Source: Ctena decussata
Lineage: Eukaryota > Mollusca > Bivalvia > Lucinida > Lucinidae
Length of the DNA stretch: 64,000 nt
Direction of reading: 5' to 3'
NCBI GenBank assembly: GCA_963989385.1
Contig: OZ022503.1
Location: 50,280,858-50,344,857 of the forward strand
Made by a program: the position numbers and the translations under genes. This document shows positions 21,601-28,556 of this stretch, in pieces (the first letter of the stretch is position 1; every line of letters starts with the position of its first letter). Below the pieces are notes generated by a model. It saw only the letters and a list, made by a program, of their open reading frames with translations, made no database searches and was not told the origin of the DNA.

Positions 21601-21842
21601 TTTGTCTGAAACAAATGTTCCGTTCGAATGTAACTTACCTGAAGTAGAGCCGCTTCCAACATTGGTGCCAAAGTCAGTGAAAGGTGAAACAGAGGTATAC
21701 AATCAACAAATCTAACTACTTTCTTCTCTTTTCCCTTCATATCTTCTGCTAGTAAAACGCCATTGACAGCACAATGTGGGTATTTGGCGGCATGAAGAAG
21801 CAATTTAGCATATGCCTGCACGCTCACATTAATCTCCGCCAT
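480..21842 (-). CDS. EMC8: EMC8/EMC9 homologue, complete five-exon gene
   Basis: Five exons (21639-21842, 12580-12656, 11102-11171, 2658-2746, 480-633) total 594 nt and join in phase to 197 codons plus stop. Every junction has GT and AG. The product matches the EMC8/EMC9 (UPF0172) family: YPHCAVNG at residues 21-28, FVDCIPLFH at 45-53, AGYYQANE at 81-88, LVDFDNHLDD at 170-179. Human EMC8 is about 210 residues, so the length fits; the region just before LVDFDNHLDD is a few residues shorter. EMC8/9 is a cytosolic lid subunit of the ER membrane protein complex, which inserts tail-anchored and multi-pass proteins; it has an MPN/JAMM-like fold without the metalloprotease centre. No signal peptide or membrane segment is visible, as expected. 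Introns are 8982, 1408, 8355 and 2024 bp and are mostly mobile DNA. Whether it is EMC8 or EMC9 cannot be decided, since invertebrates usually have one gene for both. Confidence 0.93.
770..1806 (+). repeat. ~120-bp tandem repeat element with terminal hairpin
   Basis: Seven or eight diverged units, each with a TGACCTCTGACCC...TGACCTTGACCTTGG block followed by a CTTTATCTTTCTGTGAAGTTT-like block. The right end is a CGGACGGATGGACGG microsatellite (1720-1760), then a hairpin (CCCGAAGTTCTTTCGGG) and GCATAAAAA. It lies in EMC8 intron 4. The layout matches the other hairpin-ended tandem elements of the window. Confidence 0.75.
1807..2657. other. Intron 4 remainder, nothing recognised
   Basis: AT-rich unique-looking sequence between the tandem element and exon 4. 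No open frame, RNA gene or repeat was identified. Confidence 0.5.
2658..2746 (-). CDS. EMC8: EMC8/9 exon 4
   Basis: 89 nt after an acceptor (tttcag) and before a donor (gtaggt). It encodes residues 118-146 plus two bases of codon 147, beginning INNNRVSLKSVSEVYTVY and then ...QWRED. This aligns with [20 protein letters not shown] and ...RWRCRD of human EMC8. The phases match exon 3 (phase 0) and exon 5 (one base completes Arg147). Confidence 0.9.
2747..3130. other. Start of intron 3 with poly-C and CA tracts
   Basis: Unique-looking AT-rich sequence ending in a poly-C run (~3098-3110) and an ACACAC tract directly against the left end of the large array element. Nothing coding was seen. Confidence 0.5.
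3131..6612 (+). mobile_element. Array element A: ~145-bp tandem units between palindromic ends
   Basis: Left end: ACAAGAGGGCC, the palindrome GGGCCATGGTGGCCC and CTCACCTGAG. Right end: hairpin GAGCACTTCGTGCTC followed by AGGTGAGCTAAAAA; the CTCACCTGAG/CTCAGGTGAG pair forms short terminal inverted repeats. Between them are about 22 units of ~145 bp, each with TGACCTAGTGACCTAGTTTT, a GACCCGACATGACCCAGTTT block, ATTCTGACAAAGTTTCAT and GTACACAAGGTTTTTCTA. Alternate units differ (TTCATAAAGATTGGATC versus TTCATGAACTTTGGATG), so the true period is a ~290-bp dimer. No protein is encoded. The layout resembles the tandem-core 'pearl'-type non-autonomous elements known from oysters and clams. Lies in EMC8 intron 3. 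Confidence 0.85.
6823..7112 (+). mobile_element. Short element with array-A left end and a single unrelated core unit
   Basis: Bases 6823-6915 repeat the first ~90 bp of element A (GGGCCATGGTGGCCC through TTTTTACCATAC). The core is one copy of the ~440-bp-family unit seen at 62000-64000 (TTGGTCATGTGACC, then a TATGAAATTTGATCTGCCCA-like block), and it ends TCAGGTGAGCTAAAAA. Confidence 0.7.
7300..10026 (+). mobile_element. Array element B: ~145-bp tandem units with intact right end
   Basis: About 18 units of the same ~145-bp family as element A. The right end is a GGACGTCC/GGACGGAC microsatellite (9910-9965), the hairpin GAGCACTTCGTGCTC and AGGCGAGCTAAAAA. The left palindromic end is missing here but present in the adjoining 6823-7112 piece, so the two may be one rearranged insertion. 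Sequence flanking the pair (6690-6822 and 10030-10150) is continuous in inverted orientation at about 46500-46790. Confidence 0.8.
10027..11101. other. Intron 3 part with one arm of an inverted repeat
   Basis: 10030-10150 is the right flank of the array B insertion. 10160-10690 is unique-looking, with short open frames that resemble nothing. About 10728-10815 (TTTGCTCCTAGGGC ... GGAGGCAAAAATGAA ... ATGGCAGAGCTG) is the left arm of an inverted repeat whose partner lies beyond exon 3 at about 11215-11330. Confidence 0.5.
11102..11171 (-). CDS. EMC8: EMC8/9 exon 3
   Basis: 70 nt after an acceptor (tttacag) and before a donor (gtaagac). One base completes Glu94, then residues 95-117 read LNNVGRHIGKKIHDLCPDAC followed by IFM. 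This aligns with the [22 protein letters not shown] stretch of human EMC8. It ends in phase 0. This is one of the less conserved exons, but both junctions and both phases fit the neighbouring exons exactly. Confidence 0.9.
11215..11330 (-). repeat. Right arm of inverted repeat flanking EMC8 exon 3
   Basis: The reverse complement reads AAGAGTTGACTATCATTGAG, GAGGCAAAAATGAA and ATGGCAGAGTTG, matching 10728-10815. Related short palindromic pieces (TTTGCTCCTnnnGGAGCAA) occur at ~30510-30545, ~31005-31030, ~31670-31800 and ~60525-60640, so it is a dispersed family. Confidence 0.6.
11545..11810. mobile_element. Pogo/Tigger-like MITE, TA target duplication
   Basis: 266 bp. The ends CAGTCAACTCTCGATATCTC and (reverse complement) CAGTGAACTCACGATATCTC form imperfect terminal inverted repeats. 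TA flanks both sides (11543-11544, 11811-11812). The CAGT start, TA duplication and GATATCTCGAA motif fit non-autonomous pogo-group elements of the Tc1/mariner superfamily. In EMC8 intron 2. Confidence 0.75.
11835..12036 (+). mobile_element. hAT-like palindromic MITE, copy 1 (6-bp duplication)
   Basis: 202 bp, a long imperfect palindrome beginning CAGAGCTCCAGATAAGA and ending in its complement, flanked by CAGATA on both sides (11829-11834, 12037-12042). Termini of the type CAGNG and a short target duplication indicate the hAT superfamily; 6 bp instead of the usual 8 bp points to a hAT6-type group. In EMC8 intron 2. Confidence 0.75.
12580..12656 (-). CDS. EMC8: EMC8/9 exon 2
   Basis: 77 nt between an acceptor (ttcag) and a donor (gtaagtacc). 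It encodes residues 69-93 plus two bases of codon 94. It begins IDSYC and contains AGYYQANE, matching IDSWC and AGYYQANE of human EMC8. Two inverted copies of one MITE family flank it (11835-12036 and 12693-12894). Confidence 0.95.
12693..12894 (-). mobile_element. hAT-like palindromic MITE, copy 2 (6-bp duplication)
   Basis: 202 bp, same family as 11835-12036 but inverted, flanked by GCCATG on both sides (12687-12692, 12895-12900). The loop region is GAACCATCTTGGCGCGACGG. Together the two copies bracket EMC8 exon 2. Confidence 0.78.
12895..13120. other. Intron 1 spacer, nothing recognised
   Basis: Short unique-looking stretch between the MITE and the foldback element. No feature seen. Confidence 0.5.
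13122..13705. mobile_element. Foldback MITE with GGGTCAACTCGG arrays and a TGTA microsatellite
   Basis: Left end: five ~15-bp copies of GGGTCAACTCGGCC (13139-13214). Right end: three copies of the reverse complement GGCCGAGTTGACC (13642-13690). The outer flanks GCATATATCGAATCC and GGATATATGGGTCA (reverse complement) are loosely inverted. Inside the left end is a (TGTA)n tract (about 13226-13277). No coding capacity. Two short open frames reading across the left array are repeat translations. Confidence 0.65.
13711..14142. mobile_element. MULE-like MITE with 9-bp target duplication
   Basis: 432 bp with ends GGGTTACTAG and CTAGTAACCG. TCCACAATT occurs at 13702-13710 and 14143-14151, a perfect 9-bp duplication, the hallmark of Mutator-like elements. 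Subterminal CCGGAATATACCGGAATACA repeats run in opposite orientation at the two ends. A related right half occurs at 27340-27597. Confidence 0.82.
14822..16189 (+). pseudogene. 5'-truncated non-LTR retrotransposon reverse transcriptase, C-terminal part
   Basis: Open from 14822 to the stop at 16189 (about 455 codons). It contains the reverse-transcriptase catalytic motif as TCADDLAML near the start (14891-14917; the family norm is FADD/YADD), then the thumb-like region (YVIPRLLFGLEVL, then NLRRFQSLPSRTATCAVYLL). A C-terminal zinc knuckle CSYCGLENEDITHMLLKC (C-x2-C-x8-H-x4-C, 15887-15940) follows. The endonuclease and the first RT motifs are missing, so it cannot be functional alone. It is still uninterrupted, so the insertion is fairly young. 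Clade uncertain; a jockey/CR1/I-type LINE is likely. It sits inside the TA-flanked transposon at 14316-17737, within EMC8 intron 1 and antisense to that gene. Confidence 0.8.
16190..17500. other. Interior of the 14316-17737 transposon, nothing recognised
   Basis: May include the LINE 3' untranslated region at its start. No further frame, RNA gene or tandem repeat was identified before the CGCGAG-rich subterminal zone. Confidence 0.4.
17821..17888. repeat. Twin GC-rich hairpins inside an outer stem
   Basis: CGCGTGAGC-AAA-GCTCACGCG (17835-17855) is followed by GGACGCGC-GAA-GCGCGTCC (17857-17875). They are enclosed by GTGCAAA (17821-17827) and TTTGCAC (17882-17888). All stems are perfect. The layout is a three-way junction in an otherwise AT-rich intron. 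Probably a tiny palindromic element; function unknown. Confidence 0.6.
17889..18690. other. Intron 1 stretch, nothing recognised
   Basis: Unique-looking sequence, no open frames of note. Confidence 0.4.
18690..19218 (+). repeat. ~90-bp tandem array with AACGTTG palindromes, left part
   Basis: Five or six diverged units, each with a TGCATGACATTCCCAT-like block, a GGAGTCTACA block and CAACGTTGAATCAACGTTG. The array resumes at 20535 after the 19221-20532 insertion. A short MITE with the same motifs lies at 60664-60790. Confidence 0.7.
19221..20532. mobile_element. 1.3-kb TA-flanked transposon with GGGGCAAGTTGATGCA subterminal repeats
   Basis: Ends GGGGAGACCCGGGATAGTTG and, inverted, GGGGAGACCGGGGATTGTTG, both continuing into ATGCAC. 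TA flanks both sides (19219-19220, 20533-20534). The motif GGGGCAAGTTGATGCA recurs near 19248, 19592, 19616 and 20330, and its reverse complement TGCATCAACTTGCCCC near 20287. It splits a tandem array that continues on both sides, which supports a clean insertion. No transposase frame. A second MITE (19783-20005) is nested inside. Confidence 0.8.
19783..20005. mobile_element. Degraded TGAGCC-ended MITE
   Basis: Shares the CAGCCTGGGCATCCGCACAG, TGATCAGAGTCTTTGCTGTG and GGCCGGCTCA blocks with the intact copies at 30019-30251 and 39092-39324. Lies inside the 19221-20532 element. Confidence 0.6.
20535..20670 (+). repeat. ~90-bp tandem array, right part
   Basis: Continues the 18690-19218 array (CCTGCAGAGTATGTGCCCCT, then GTATGCATGTAACTTCCATT, then CACAACGTTGGATCA). 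Confidence 0.65.
20830..21100 (+). mobile_element. tRNA-derived SINE, degraded head
   Basis: Same family as the copy at 49261-49535. The head has GGTAGGGCACCTGACTCATA and a mutated B box (GGTTTGAAACC). The body has GGGCAGTTGTCAGTTACTGG and TAACTGACCGTCCCGACATG, and the tail is (AATC)n. Preceded by a (TATC)n microsatellite. In EMC8 intron 1. Confidence 0.75.
21101..21462 (-). mobile_element. tRNA-derived SINE, Gln(CTG)-like head, minus strand
   Basis: On the minus strand the head reads TGTGGCTCAGTGGTTAGTGC (good A box), then GACTCTGAAG, then GTGGGTTCGATCCTCACCC (perfect B box). The body runs down to about 21101. A second partial head (~21411-21457) precedes it, giving a dimeric front end. In EMC8 intron 1. 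Confidence 0.7.
21639..21842 (-). CDS. EMC8: EMC8/9 exon 1 (start codon)
   Basis: Encodes residues 1-68 and ends in phase 0 at a consensus donor (CTTCAG then gtaagt). The ATG at 21842 has A at -3 and G at +4, a good initiation context, and the protein begins MAEINVSVQAYAKLL, colinear with the human N-terminus. It carries YPHCAVNG, FVDCIPLFH and LAPMLEAAL, the most conserved block of the family. Compared with human EMC8, a short loop between the second and third strands is shorter here (about eight charged residues, EDMKGKEKK). Confidence 0.95.
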
Positions 21843-23080
21843 ACTTATTTGACTGTTCGTATAACTGCCGTGGAAACGGTCTAGCTGTATAGTGTACGTG
21901 CAAATTAATTAAATAGAACCGCTATAGGCTTACCTCCCTCGCACGCCAGCGTGAACGAGGTTACCGTTTAATAAACTGTCTTTCTATATTGTAAAAGTTG
22001 ATAAAGGACACAGAAAGTGTGCCAAGTAGCTATAACAGGCATATAAAAGCATTACTTGAAACACTTGTATTGGGTCACTTATGGGAGAACAAGTCAACAT
22101 TCTCCTTACTTTGAACTTGCTTAGTTTAGTTTAGTTTAAACATACTCTATTGTCTAAGAACTAACAATAGGGTTGGACTACAAGTTCTACCAACATAAGT
22201 TACAGCCCTTCCCTTAGAACAGTATATACAAATTGTCAACAAGGCCACACGACATTAATATTATGGCTGAACATACAGCCAACAAGACAAACAGAAAATA
22301 AGTAAATGAGTAAGCAACAAAGTAAGAGCAATGAGATAATAATTATATTTACAATAATAATAATAATATGAAGCCGAAAAAGCCAGGGATTACTCTCCCT
22401 ACTGTTCAGGAAGCTTTGAACTATGAGCACTGGAAAATGTAAGGTGTCTCAACGCTACATGGAGTACTTTAAAAGTGTAATAAATGAAGAGAACAAAGTC
22501 AAAGGGAGACATATGACCAAGCTTAGAACATATTAACTGTTCAAAACATCATTCAAGAAAGAAAATTACTTAAGTTATCCTGTGGATAAACAAAACCTGT
22601 TTTCATTCTCTAGGCCTAGAGCATCCAGTCACAAGTTAGAAATTAAATCTGGCCGATTTGGTTAGAATTAAAACAGGCTTTCCTCCTGATGAAAGATTTT
22701 ACAAACATTGGTCTAGATATCACGGTGTAATGCAAAAGGGAAATAACCTATAAAAAATTGTAAACACTCTATGCTGTCATTTTTAAGTTCTCTACATATT
22801 TCTGTATTATCTGTTCTAGATATTAAGGCTAATAAATTCTACGATAGAAATCATCCATTGTATGATGCTACGCTCTTGACTAGATATTATCTTCGTTCAT
22901 TAATCGATTCTGAAACAAGTATTATTTTGCTGACCGTTCCAAGGCGGTACTTACCACTGAAGCTGTCTCTGCGGAGACAGTTGAGGAGTTTAAGTCCAAA
23001 ATAGTGTAAACCTCGGGTAGGGCAGGGATAGAGCATGTAATGCCTATCCCTGAGGACTTCTTGCAAATGGTTTTAAAATT
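21843..23080. other. Region upstream of EMC8; LINE remnant possible
   Basis: The promoter and 5' UTR of EMC8 should lie just right of 21843, but no TATA box or other clear element was seen. COX4, the head-to-head neighbour of EMC8 in vertebrates, was looked for on the plus strand and not found. About 22620-22740 reads with one stop as SHKLEIKSGRFG and PPDERFYKHW, weakly like a LINE C-terminal region. The open frame 22771-23004 matches nothing I know. Confidence 0.35.
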
Positions 23081-23083
23081 AAA

Positions 23084-23290
23084 AAGTATGCAAAGACCAG
23101 GAACTGAAACAATCAAAATCCAAATCCAGCCCTCAAACCATAGTTGGAAACAACTAAGATTACAAATAATCAAGATACAGAGAACATATGGCCAACCGAG
23201 TGAGCAGCTTGTTCCCAAAAGGTGGCCACTCAGCAACCCAAACCGAACCAAAAATAATAAGAACATACATAAGGTAAAACATCACAAAAA
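23084..23290 (+). repeat. Dispersed repeat family R1, copy 1
   Basis: A ~200-bp stretch nearly identical to 57433-57640 (CCAGGAACTGAAACAATC, CCAACCGAGTGAGCAGCTTG, AAAGGTGGCCACTCAGCAAC). Minus-strand reading of both copies gives the same apparent hydrophobic peptide, which is a repeat translation and not a gene. Confidence 0.75.
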
Positions 23291-23613
23291 ATCTGTGTGG
23301 CCTTGTCATAGGTTGCGTAAATACTTTCTTTTAACTTATGCGCCACACCCCGCGCCTGCCATCATGGCCAGTTACTGACCGAGTACAGTATCGAAAGAAA
23401 GAAAGAAAGTACTTCTGTTGTGGTTCGTCGGTGTTATATGTTGCTGTGTCCGCTTGTCTATGGTCTCTAGTAGTCTGGTGACCTAAATAGCTGCCCATTC
23501 TGCTTTCTGTTTTATTGTTAAATGTAATTCAAAATATAACTAGGTAATAATAGATCTTGCTGCTGTTTTAGTTAGTGTAGCTGAATGACCTTAGAAATAG
23601 AATAGAATAGCTG

Positions 23614-23845
23614 AATGATCACCTGTTTGGGAGAGAGCTGCTCATTCGGTTTACCATGCATGTCTTTCGTGAACTTGTGTATGTGTGCTTCTTTTGTGTA
23701 TGTGTGCTTTGTGTACTTGTGTATGTGTGCTTCAATTTGTGTATGTGTGCTTCTTTTCCTTTTGGTTTTAAGAGCGGGATGTGGGATTTGATTGTAATAA
23801 TTCCTGATCATTGCCCATCTTTTTTCTTTATTACCTCAGTCAGGT
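23614..23845 (-). repeat. Repeat family R1, inverted copy left of array C
   Basis: The reverse complement matches 26412-26610 (CATTCGGTTTACC, TCTTTCGTGAACTTGTGT, GAGCGGGATGTGGGATTTGA). Contains an internal (TGTGTATGTGTGCTTC)n expansion at about 23680-23755. Confidence 0.75.
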
Positions 23846-23922
23846 AGAAGACGAACTTCATTTTATAATGTCATGTAGTATATAAAGTGATAAGAGAGAC
23901 CAGTTAGTTCAAGAAAAGTGTA

Positions 23923-26411
23923 ACAAGAGGGCCATGGTGGCCCTGAATCGCTCACCTGAGCATTAATCAGTTCACTGGCTCTGGTGAAGATTTATAAGAG
24001 TTTTTACCATACTAACATTTGACCTAGTTTTTGACCCGACATGACCCAGTTTCAAACTTGGCCTGAATATTGTAAGAATAAACATTCTGACACAGTTTCA
24101 TTGAGATTGGATCAAAACTGTGCCCTCTGGAGCGTATACAAGGTCGTTCTTATATTTGACCTAGTGACCAAGTTTTTGACCCGACACGACCCAGTTTCAA
24201 ACTTTACCTAGATTTCATTAAGATAAACATTCTGACAGAGTTTCATGAAGATTGGATCAAAACTGTGCCCTCTAGGGTGTACACAAAGTTTTTCTAAGAT
24301 TTGACCTTGAGCCGACGTGACTCAGTTTCATAGGGGGCTTAGATATATGGACAATAAACATTTTGACATAGTTTCATGAAGATTGGATCAAAACTATGCC
24401 TTCTAGTGCTTACATAACGTTTTTCTAAGATTTGACCTAATGACCTAGTTTTTTACCAGACATGACCTACTTTCAAACTTGGCCGAGAGTTTATGAAGAT
24501 AAACATTCTGACAAAGTTTCATAAAGATTAGATCAAAACTGTGTCCTCTAGAGCGTACACAGAGTTTTTCTATGATTTGACCTAGTGACCTAGTTTTCGA
24601 CCCGACATGACCCAGTTTCAAACCTGTCCTAGATATTATAAGGATAAACTTTCTGATTAAGTTTCATGACATTTGAATCAAAACTGTGCCTTCTACAGCG
24701 CACACAAGGTTTTTCTAAGATTTGACCTAGTGACCTAGTTTATGACTCGACATGACCCAGTTTCGAACTTGGCCTAGAGTTTGTGGAGATAAACATTCTG
24801 ACAATGTTTCATAAAGATTGGATCAAAACTGTGTCCTCTAGAGCGTACACAAGGTTTTTCTATGATTTGACCTAGTGACCTAGTTTTTGACCCGCCGTGA
24901 CCCAGCTTCAAACTTGTTCTAGATATTATGAGGATAAACATTCTGACAAAGTTTCATGAACTTTGGATGAAAACTGTGCCTTCTAGAGCGTACACGAGGT
25001 TTTTCTAAGATTTGACCTAGTGACCAAGTTTTTGACCCGACATGACCAAGTTTCAAACTTATCCTACATATTATGAGGATAAACTTTTGACAAAGTTTCA
25101 TGAACTTTGGATCAAAACTGTGTCCTCTAGAGCGTACACAAGGTTTTTCTATGATTTGACCTAGTGACCTTGTTTTTGATCCGACATGACCTACTTTCAA
25201 ACTTGGCCGAGAGTTTATGGAAGTAAACATTCTGACAAAGTTTCATAAAGATTAGATCAACACTGTGTCCTCTAGAGCGTACACAAGGTTTTTCTATGAT
25301 TTGATCTAGTGACCTAGTTTTTGACCCGACATGACCCAGTTTCAAACTTGTCCTACATATTATGAGGATAAACATTCTGACAAAGTTTCATGAACTTTGG
25401 ATCAAAACTGTGCCTTGAAGAGCGTACACAAGGCTTTTCTAAGATTTGACCTAGTGACCTAGTTTTTGACCCAACAAGACCCAGTTTCGCCTAGAGTTTA
25501 TAGAGATAAACATTCTGACAATGTTTCATAAAGATTGGATCAAAACTGTGTCCTCTAGAGCATACACAAGGTTTTTTCTATGATTTGACCTAGTGACCTA
25601 GTTTTTGACCTGACGTGACCCAGTTTCAAACTTATCCTAGATATTATAAGGATAAACTTTCTGATTAAGTTTCATGACATTTGGATCATTACTGTGTCCT
25701 CTAGAGCGTACACAAGGTTTTTCTATGATTTAACCTAGTGACCTAGTTTTAGATCCGACGTGACCCAGTTTCGAACTTGTCCTAGATACTATGTGGATTA
25801 ACATTCTGACAAAGTTTCATGAATTTTGGATGAAAACTGTGCCCTCTAGAGCGTACACAAGGTTTTTCTAAGATTTGACCTAGTGACCTAGTTTTTGACC
25901 CGACATGACCCAGTTTCGAACTTGGCCTAGATTTTATGGAGATAAACATTCTGACAAAGTTTCATGAACTTTGGATCAAAACTGTGCCTTGTAGAGCGTA
26001 CACAAGGTTTTTCTATGATTTGACCTAGTGACCTAGTTTTAGACCCGACGTGACCCAGTTTCGAACTTGTCCTAGATACTATGAGGATAAACATTCTGAC
26101 AAAGTTTCATGAACTTTGGATGAAAACTGTGCCCTCTAGAGCGTACACAAGGTTTTTCTAAGATTTGACCTAGTGACCTAGTTTTTGACCCGACATGACC
26201 CAGTTTCGAACTTGGCCTAGATTTTATAAAGACTAACATTCTGACAAAGTTTCATAAAGATTGGATCGAAACTGTGCCCGCTAGAGTGTACACAAGCAAA
26301 AGTTGACGGACGTCCGGACATCCGGACGTCCGTCCGGACGTACGACGGACGACGGACATCAGGGTATCCCAAAAGCTCACCCTGAGCACTTCGTGCTCAG
26401 GTGAGCTAAAA
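23923..26411 (+). mobile_element. Array element C: ~145-bp tandem units, both ends intact
   Basis: Begins AACAAGAGGGCCATGG and ends with the GGACGTCC microsatellite (26306-26360), the hairpin GAGCACTTCGTGCTC and AGGTGAGCTAAAAA. About 16 units. Its first ~1.5 kb is almost identical to the first ~1.5 kb of element A (3131-4640) unit by unit, so the two derive from a recent common copy. It lies between inverted copies of family R1. Confidence 0.85.
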
Positions 26412-26830
26412 ATGTATGTAGAAAAGGTAAAAAGATAGGCAATGATCAGTAATTAATACAATCAAATCCCACATCCCGCTCTCAAAACCAATAGAGAAAG
26501 AAGCACACACATACGGAAAAATTGACACAAGTTCACGAAAGACACGCACGGTAAACCGAATGAGTAGCTCTTTCCTAAACAGGTGGTCACTCAGCTACCC
26601 TAAACAAAACAGCATCAACATCTATTTTTATCTTTTTTATTTTTAACTTACAAAACAAAAAGCAGATTGGGTAGCAAAACAGGGGACCAAACCGCCAAAG
26701 AACATAGACAAGCAGACATAGCAAAATATAACATCAAGGAACCTCAACAGAAGTTCCGCCTTGGAATGGTCAGCAAAAAGATTACTGGGGGGAGGTGGGG
26801 AGGGGTTAAACATCTTTTACTGGACCCAAA
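26412..26830 (+). repeat. Repeat family R1, copy right of array C; contains the empty site
   Basis: Plus-strand counterpart of 23614-23845, continuing through AACCGCCAAAGAACATAGAC (the unoccupied target of the 14316-17737 transposon) to a TTGGAATGGTCAGCAAAAAG block also present at 57690-57715 and 58275. Confidence 0.7.
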
Positions 26831-27339
26831 CTTCGCCCTCTGCTTCTGCAGTGGTTCGAAACATTTGATTAGCTGTTTGGTCCGCAATGAAGGTTTCCTA
26901 AGAAACATCATCGGAAACAAACAAATCACGTGTAAGACCTATGATGAATCAGAGATGAGGACTCGATGGAAATAACCAATTGCGACACCAGGAGACTCCT
27001 GGGAAGTCAAACAACAACACTGAAATACCGGAGCGAAAGAAAACTTTTTTTAAGGAGACCAAAACGGTGATTTTTTTCTTATCCAAATGTTTTATAGCAC
27101 TTTTGGGTTATTTAGCTGGTATAATGATTTGAATGCCCCGCCAATATTTCTATTCATGATCTTTCTACCTCATCTAAACTCCTCGTAGTCACAGTCCTGG
27201 CTAGCATAATCTTGTTTTAATTAGTTCCTGTGTATTATTGCACTGTGTGTTTGCTTTCGTAACCTGGCTTAGCTTTTGCTTAGTTTTCATTTACTTATTA
27301 CTCCGCTTATTAGATGTGTTGTACTGCCCCAGTGCTAAC
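26831..27339. other. Intergenic, nothing recognised
   Basis: No open frame resembling a known protein and no identifiable repeat boundary. Confidence 0.4.
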
Positions 27340-27597
27340 TTTTACATGTGGGCCTTGGATAGGTATGACTGTGCAGATTGCAAGCTGGTTTTGGTCTTTG
27401 TGCGGGTCATTCACTTCCAGTCTTTACATGCAGCAATTCCTGAATTACATATTTTGAATAATATAATGTTTATTCTGGTAATATTTAAGTGTACTTCGGT
27501 AAATAATAATGTGTATTTTGGTATATACCGTTGGATTCCGGTATATTCCGGTGTATTTTGGTATATTCCGATAATTGGGTTCCGGTATTTCTCGTAA
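27340..27597. mobile_element. Partial copy of the 13711-14142 MULE-like MITE
   Basis: Shares GACTGTGCAGATTGCAAGCT, then GTGTATTTTGGTATA, TTCCGGTATATTCCGGTGTA and the end TTCTCGTAACCG with 13880-14142. The left inverted repeat is absent. Confidence 0.7.
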
Positions 27598-27644
27598 CCG
27601 CTTTAGACTGCTGTATGTTTGGTCAGGGTAAATATAGTATTGCA

Positions 27645-27790
27645 TGGGATGGGGTGGAATCCTTTTCACACTGACTAGGAGTGCTGTGGAGCTTGGTGTG
27701 TAGCAATTGAGCTGCCACTTGTTTAAGCACTTCCGCCTAGTTCAGTGTTTTGATAGCCCTAAATTGTGAACTCTACTTCATCCTGGCGTA
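27645..27790 (+). repeat. Left member of a direct repeat flanking the 5.8-kb inverted-repeat element
   Basis: TTCACACTGACT, then TTGAGCTGCCACTTGT and CAGTGTTTTGATA match 33750-33880 in the same orientation, with many substitutions. It is therefore an older duplication, not a target-site duplication. Confidence 0.55.
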
Positions 27791-28310
27791 TCCTAGCATT
27801 TAGTTACTTCCATATTGTATACATGTGTTCATTTAACCTGTGCTTAACTTCTATGTGTGTCCTAATTGTAGCTGCTAGCTGTCAGTTGATTAGCCATGGA
27901 TTATGGTGTTCCGATAGGGTCAAAAGTCTATTTTTAGTGTGACACTAATATTATTTTACGTCCAACGTAAATTAATTTACGTCCAACGTAAATTAATTTA
28001 CGTGCAACGTAAATTAATTTACGTCCAACGTAAAATAATTTACGTCCAACGTAAAATAATTTACGTCCAACGTAAAATAATTTACGTCCAACGTAAATTA
28101 TTTTACGTCCAACGAAAATTAATTTACGTTGGACGTAAAATAATATTAGTGTCACACTAAAAATAGACTTTTGACCCTATTGGTGCGTCTAACTTGTTTT
28201 GTGACACCAGAGCTCATTTGCATATAGCCAATCAAATTCGATTTTACAAAAGTTCAACTTGGGGACTCTCTGAAATAAAAGCCGGTACCAGGACAGTTTT
28301 CTTGTCTCAA

Positions 28311-28556
28311 CCGGGCTTGATAGCTAAATCGGTAACGCGTCTGGCTACCGATTCAAGGGTTGTATCCGCCACGCGGGTTCGAATCCTGGCCCGGCCCAGA
28401 CATATTTTTCGTAGAGATTTGGTGATGAATTCTTTCAGTTGTCAGTTAATGGCAAAAATATGTGCAGGAGTCTGGTTAAGCAGGAGTACTGGTTAAGCAC
28501 TCAGATGGTCTGGGTCCGCCCAGGAAAATGTGGTTAGGTTAACTGACGGTATCCCT
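28311..28556 (+). mobile_element. tRNA-derived SINE in the left arm
   Basis: The head folds as a tRNA-like unit: acceptor CCGGGCT (28311-28317) pairs with GGCCCGG (28388-28394). The A box is TAGCTAAATCGG (28321-28332) and the B box GGTTCGAATCC (28376-28386). The ~84-nt head is long. The body (CAGTTGTCAGTTAATGGC, GTACTGGTTAAGCACTCAGA, GTGGTTAGGTTAACTGACGG) is homologous to the body of the 49261 SINE, whose head is a different tRNA. Confidence 0.8.

Noticed and set aside
22922..23266. Hydrophobic minus-strand protein, repeated at 57357-57617
   Set aside because: Both lie in repeat family R1 and differ outside the repeat; no start, splice or family support.
21843..23600. COX4 gene divergent from EMC8, as in vertebrates
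   Set aside because: No frame resembling COX4 was seen on the plus strand here.
27934..28160. Open frames on both strands with repeated YVQRK / YVGRK residues (also 33501-33706)
   Set aside because: Direct translations of a 22-bp ACGT-palindrome tandem array; the same pattern occurs on both strands.
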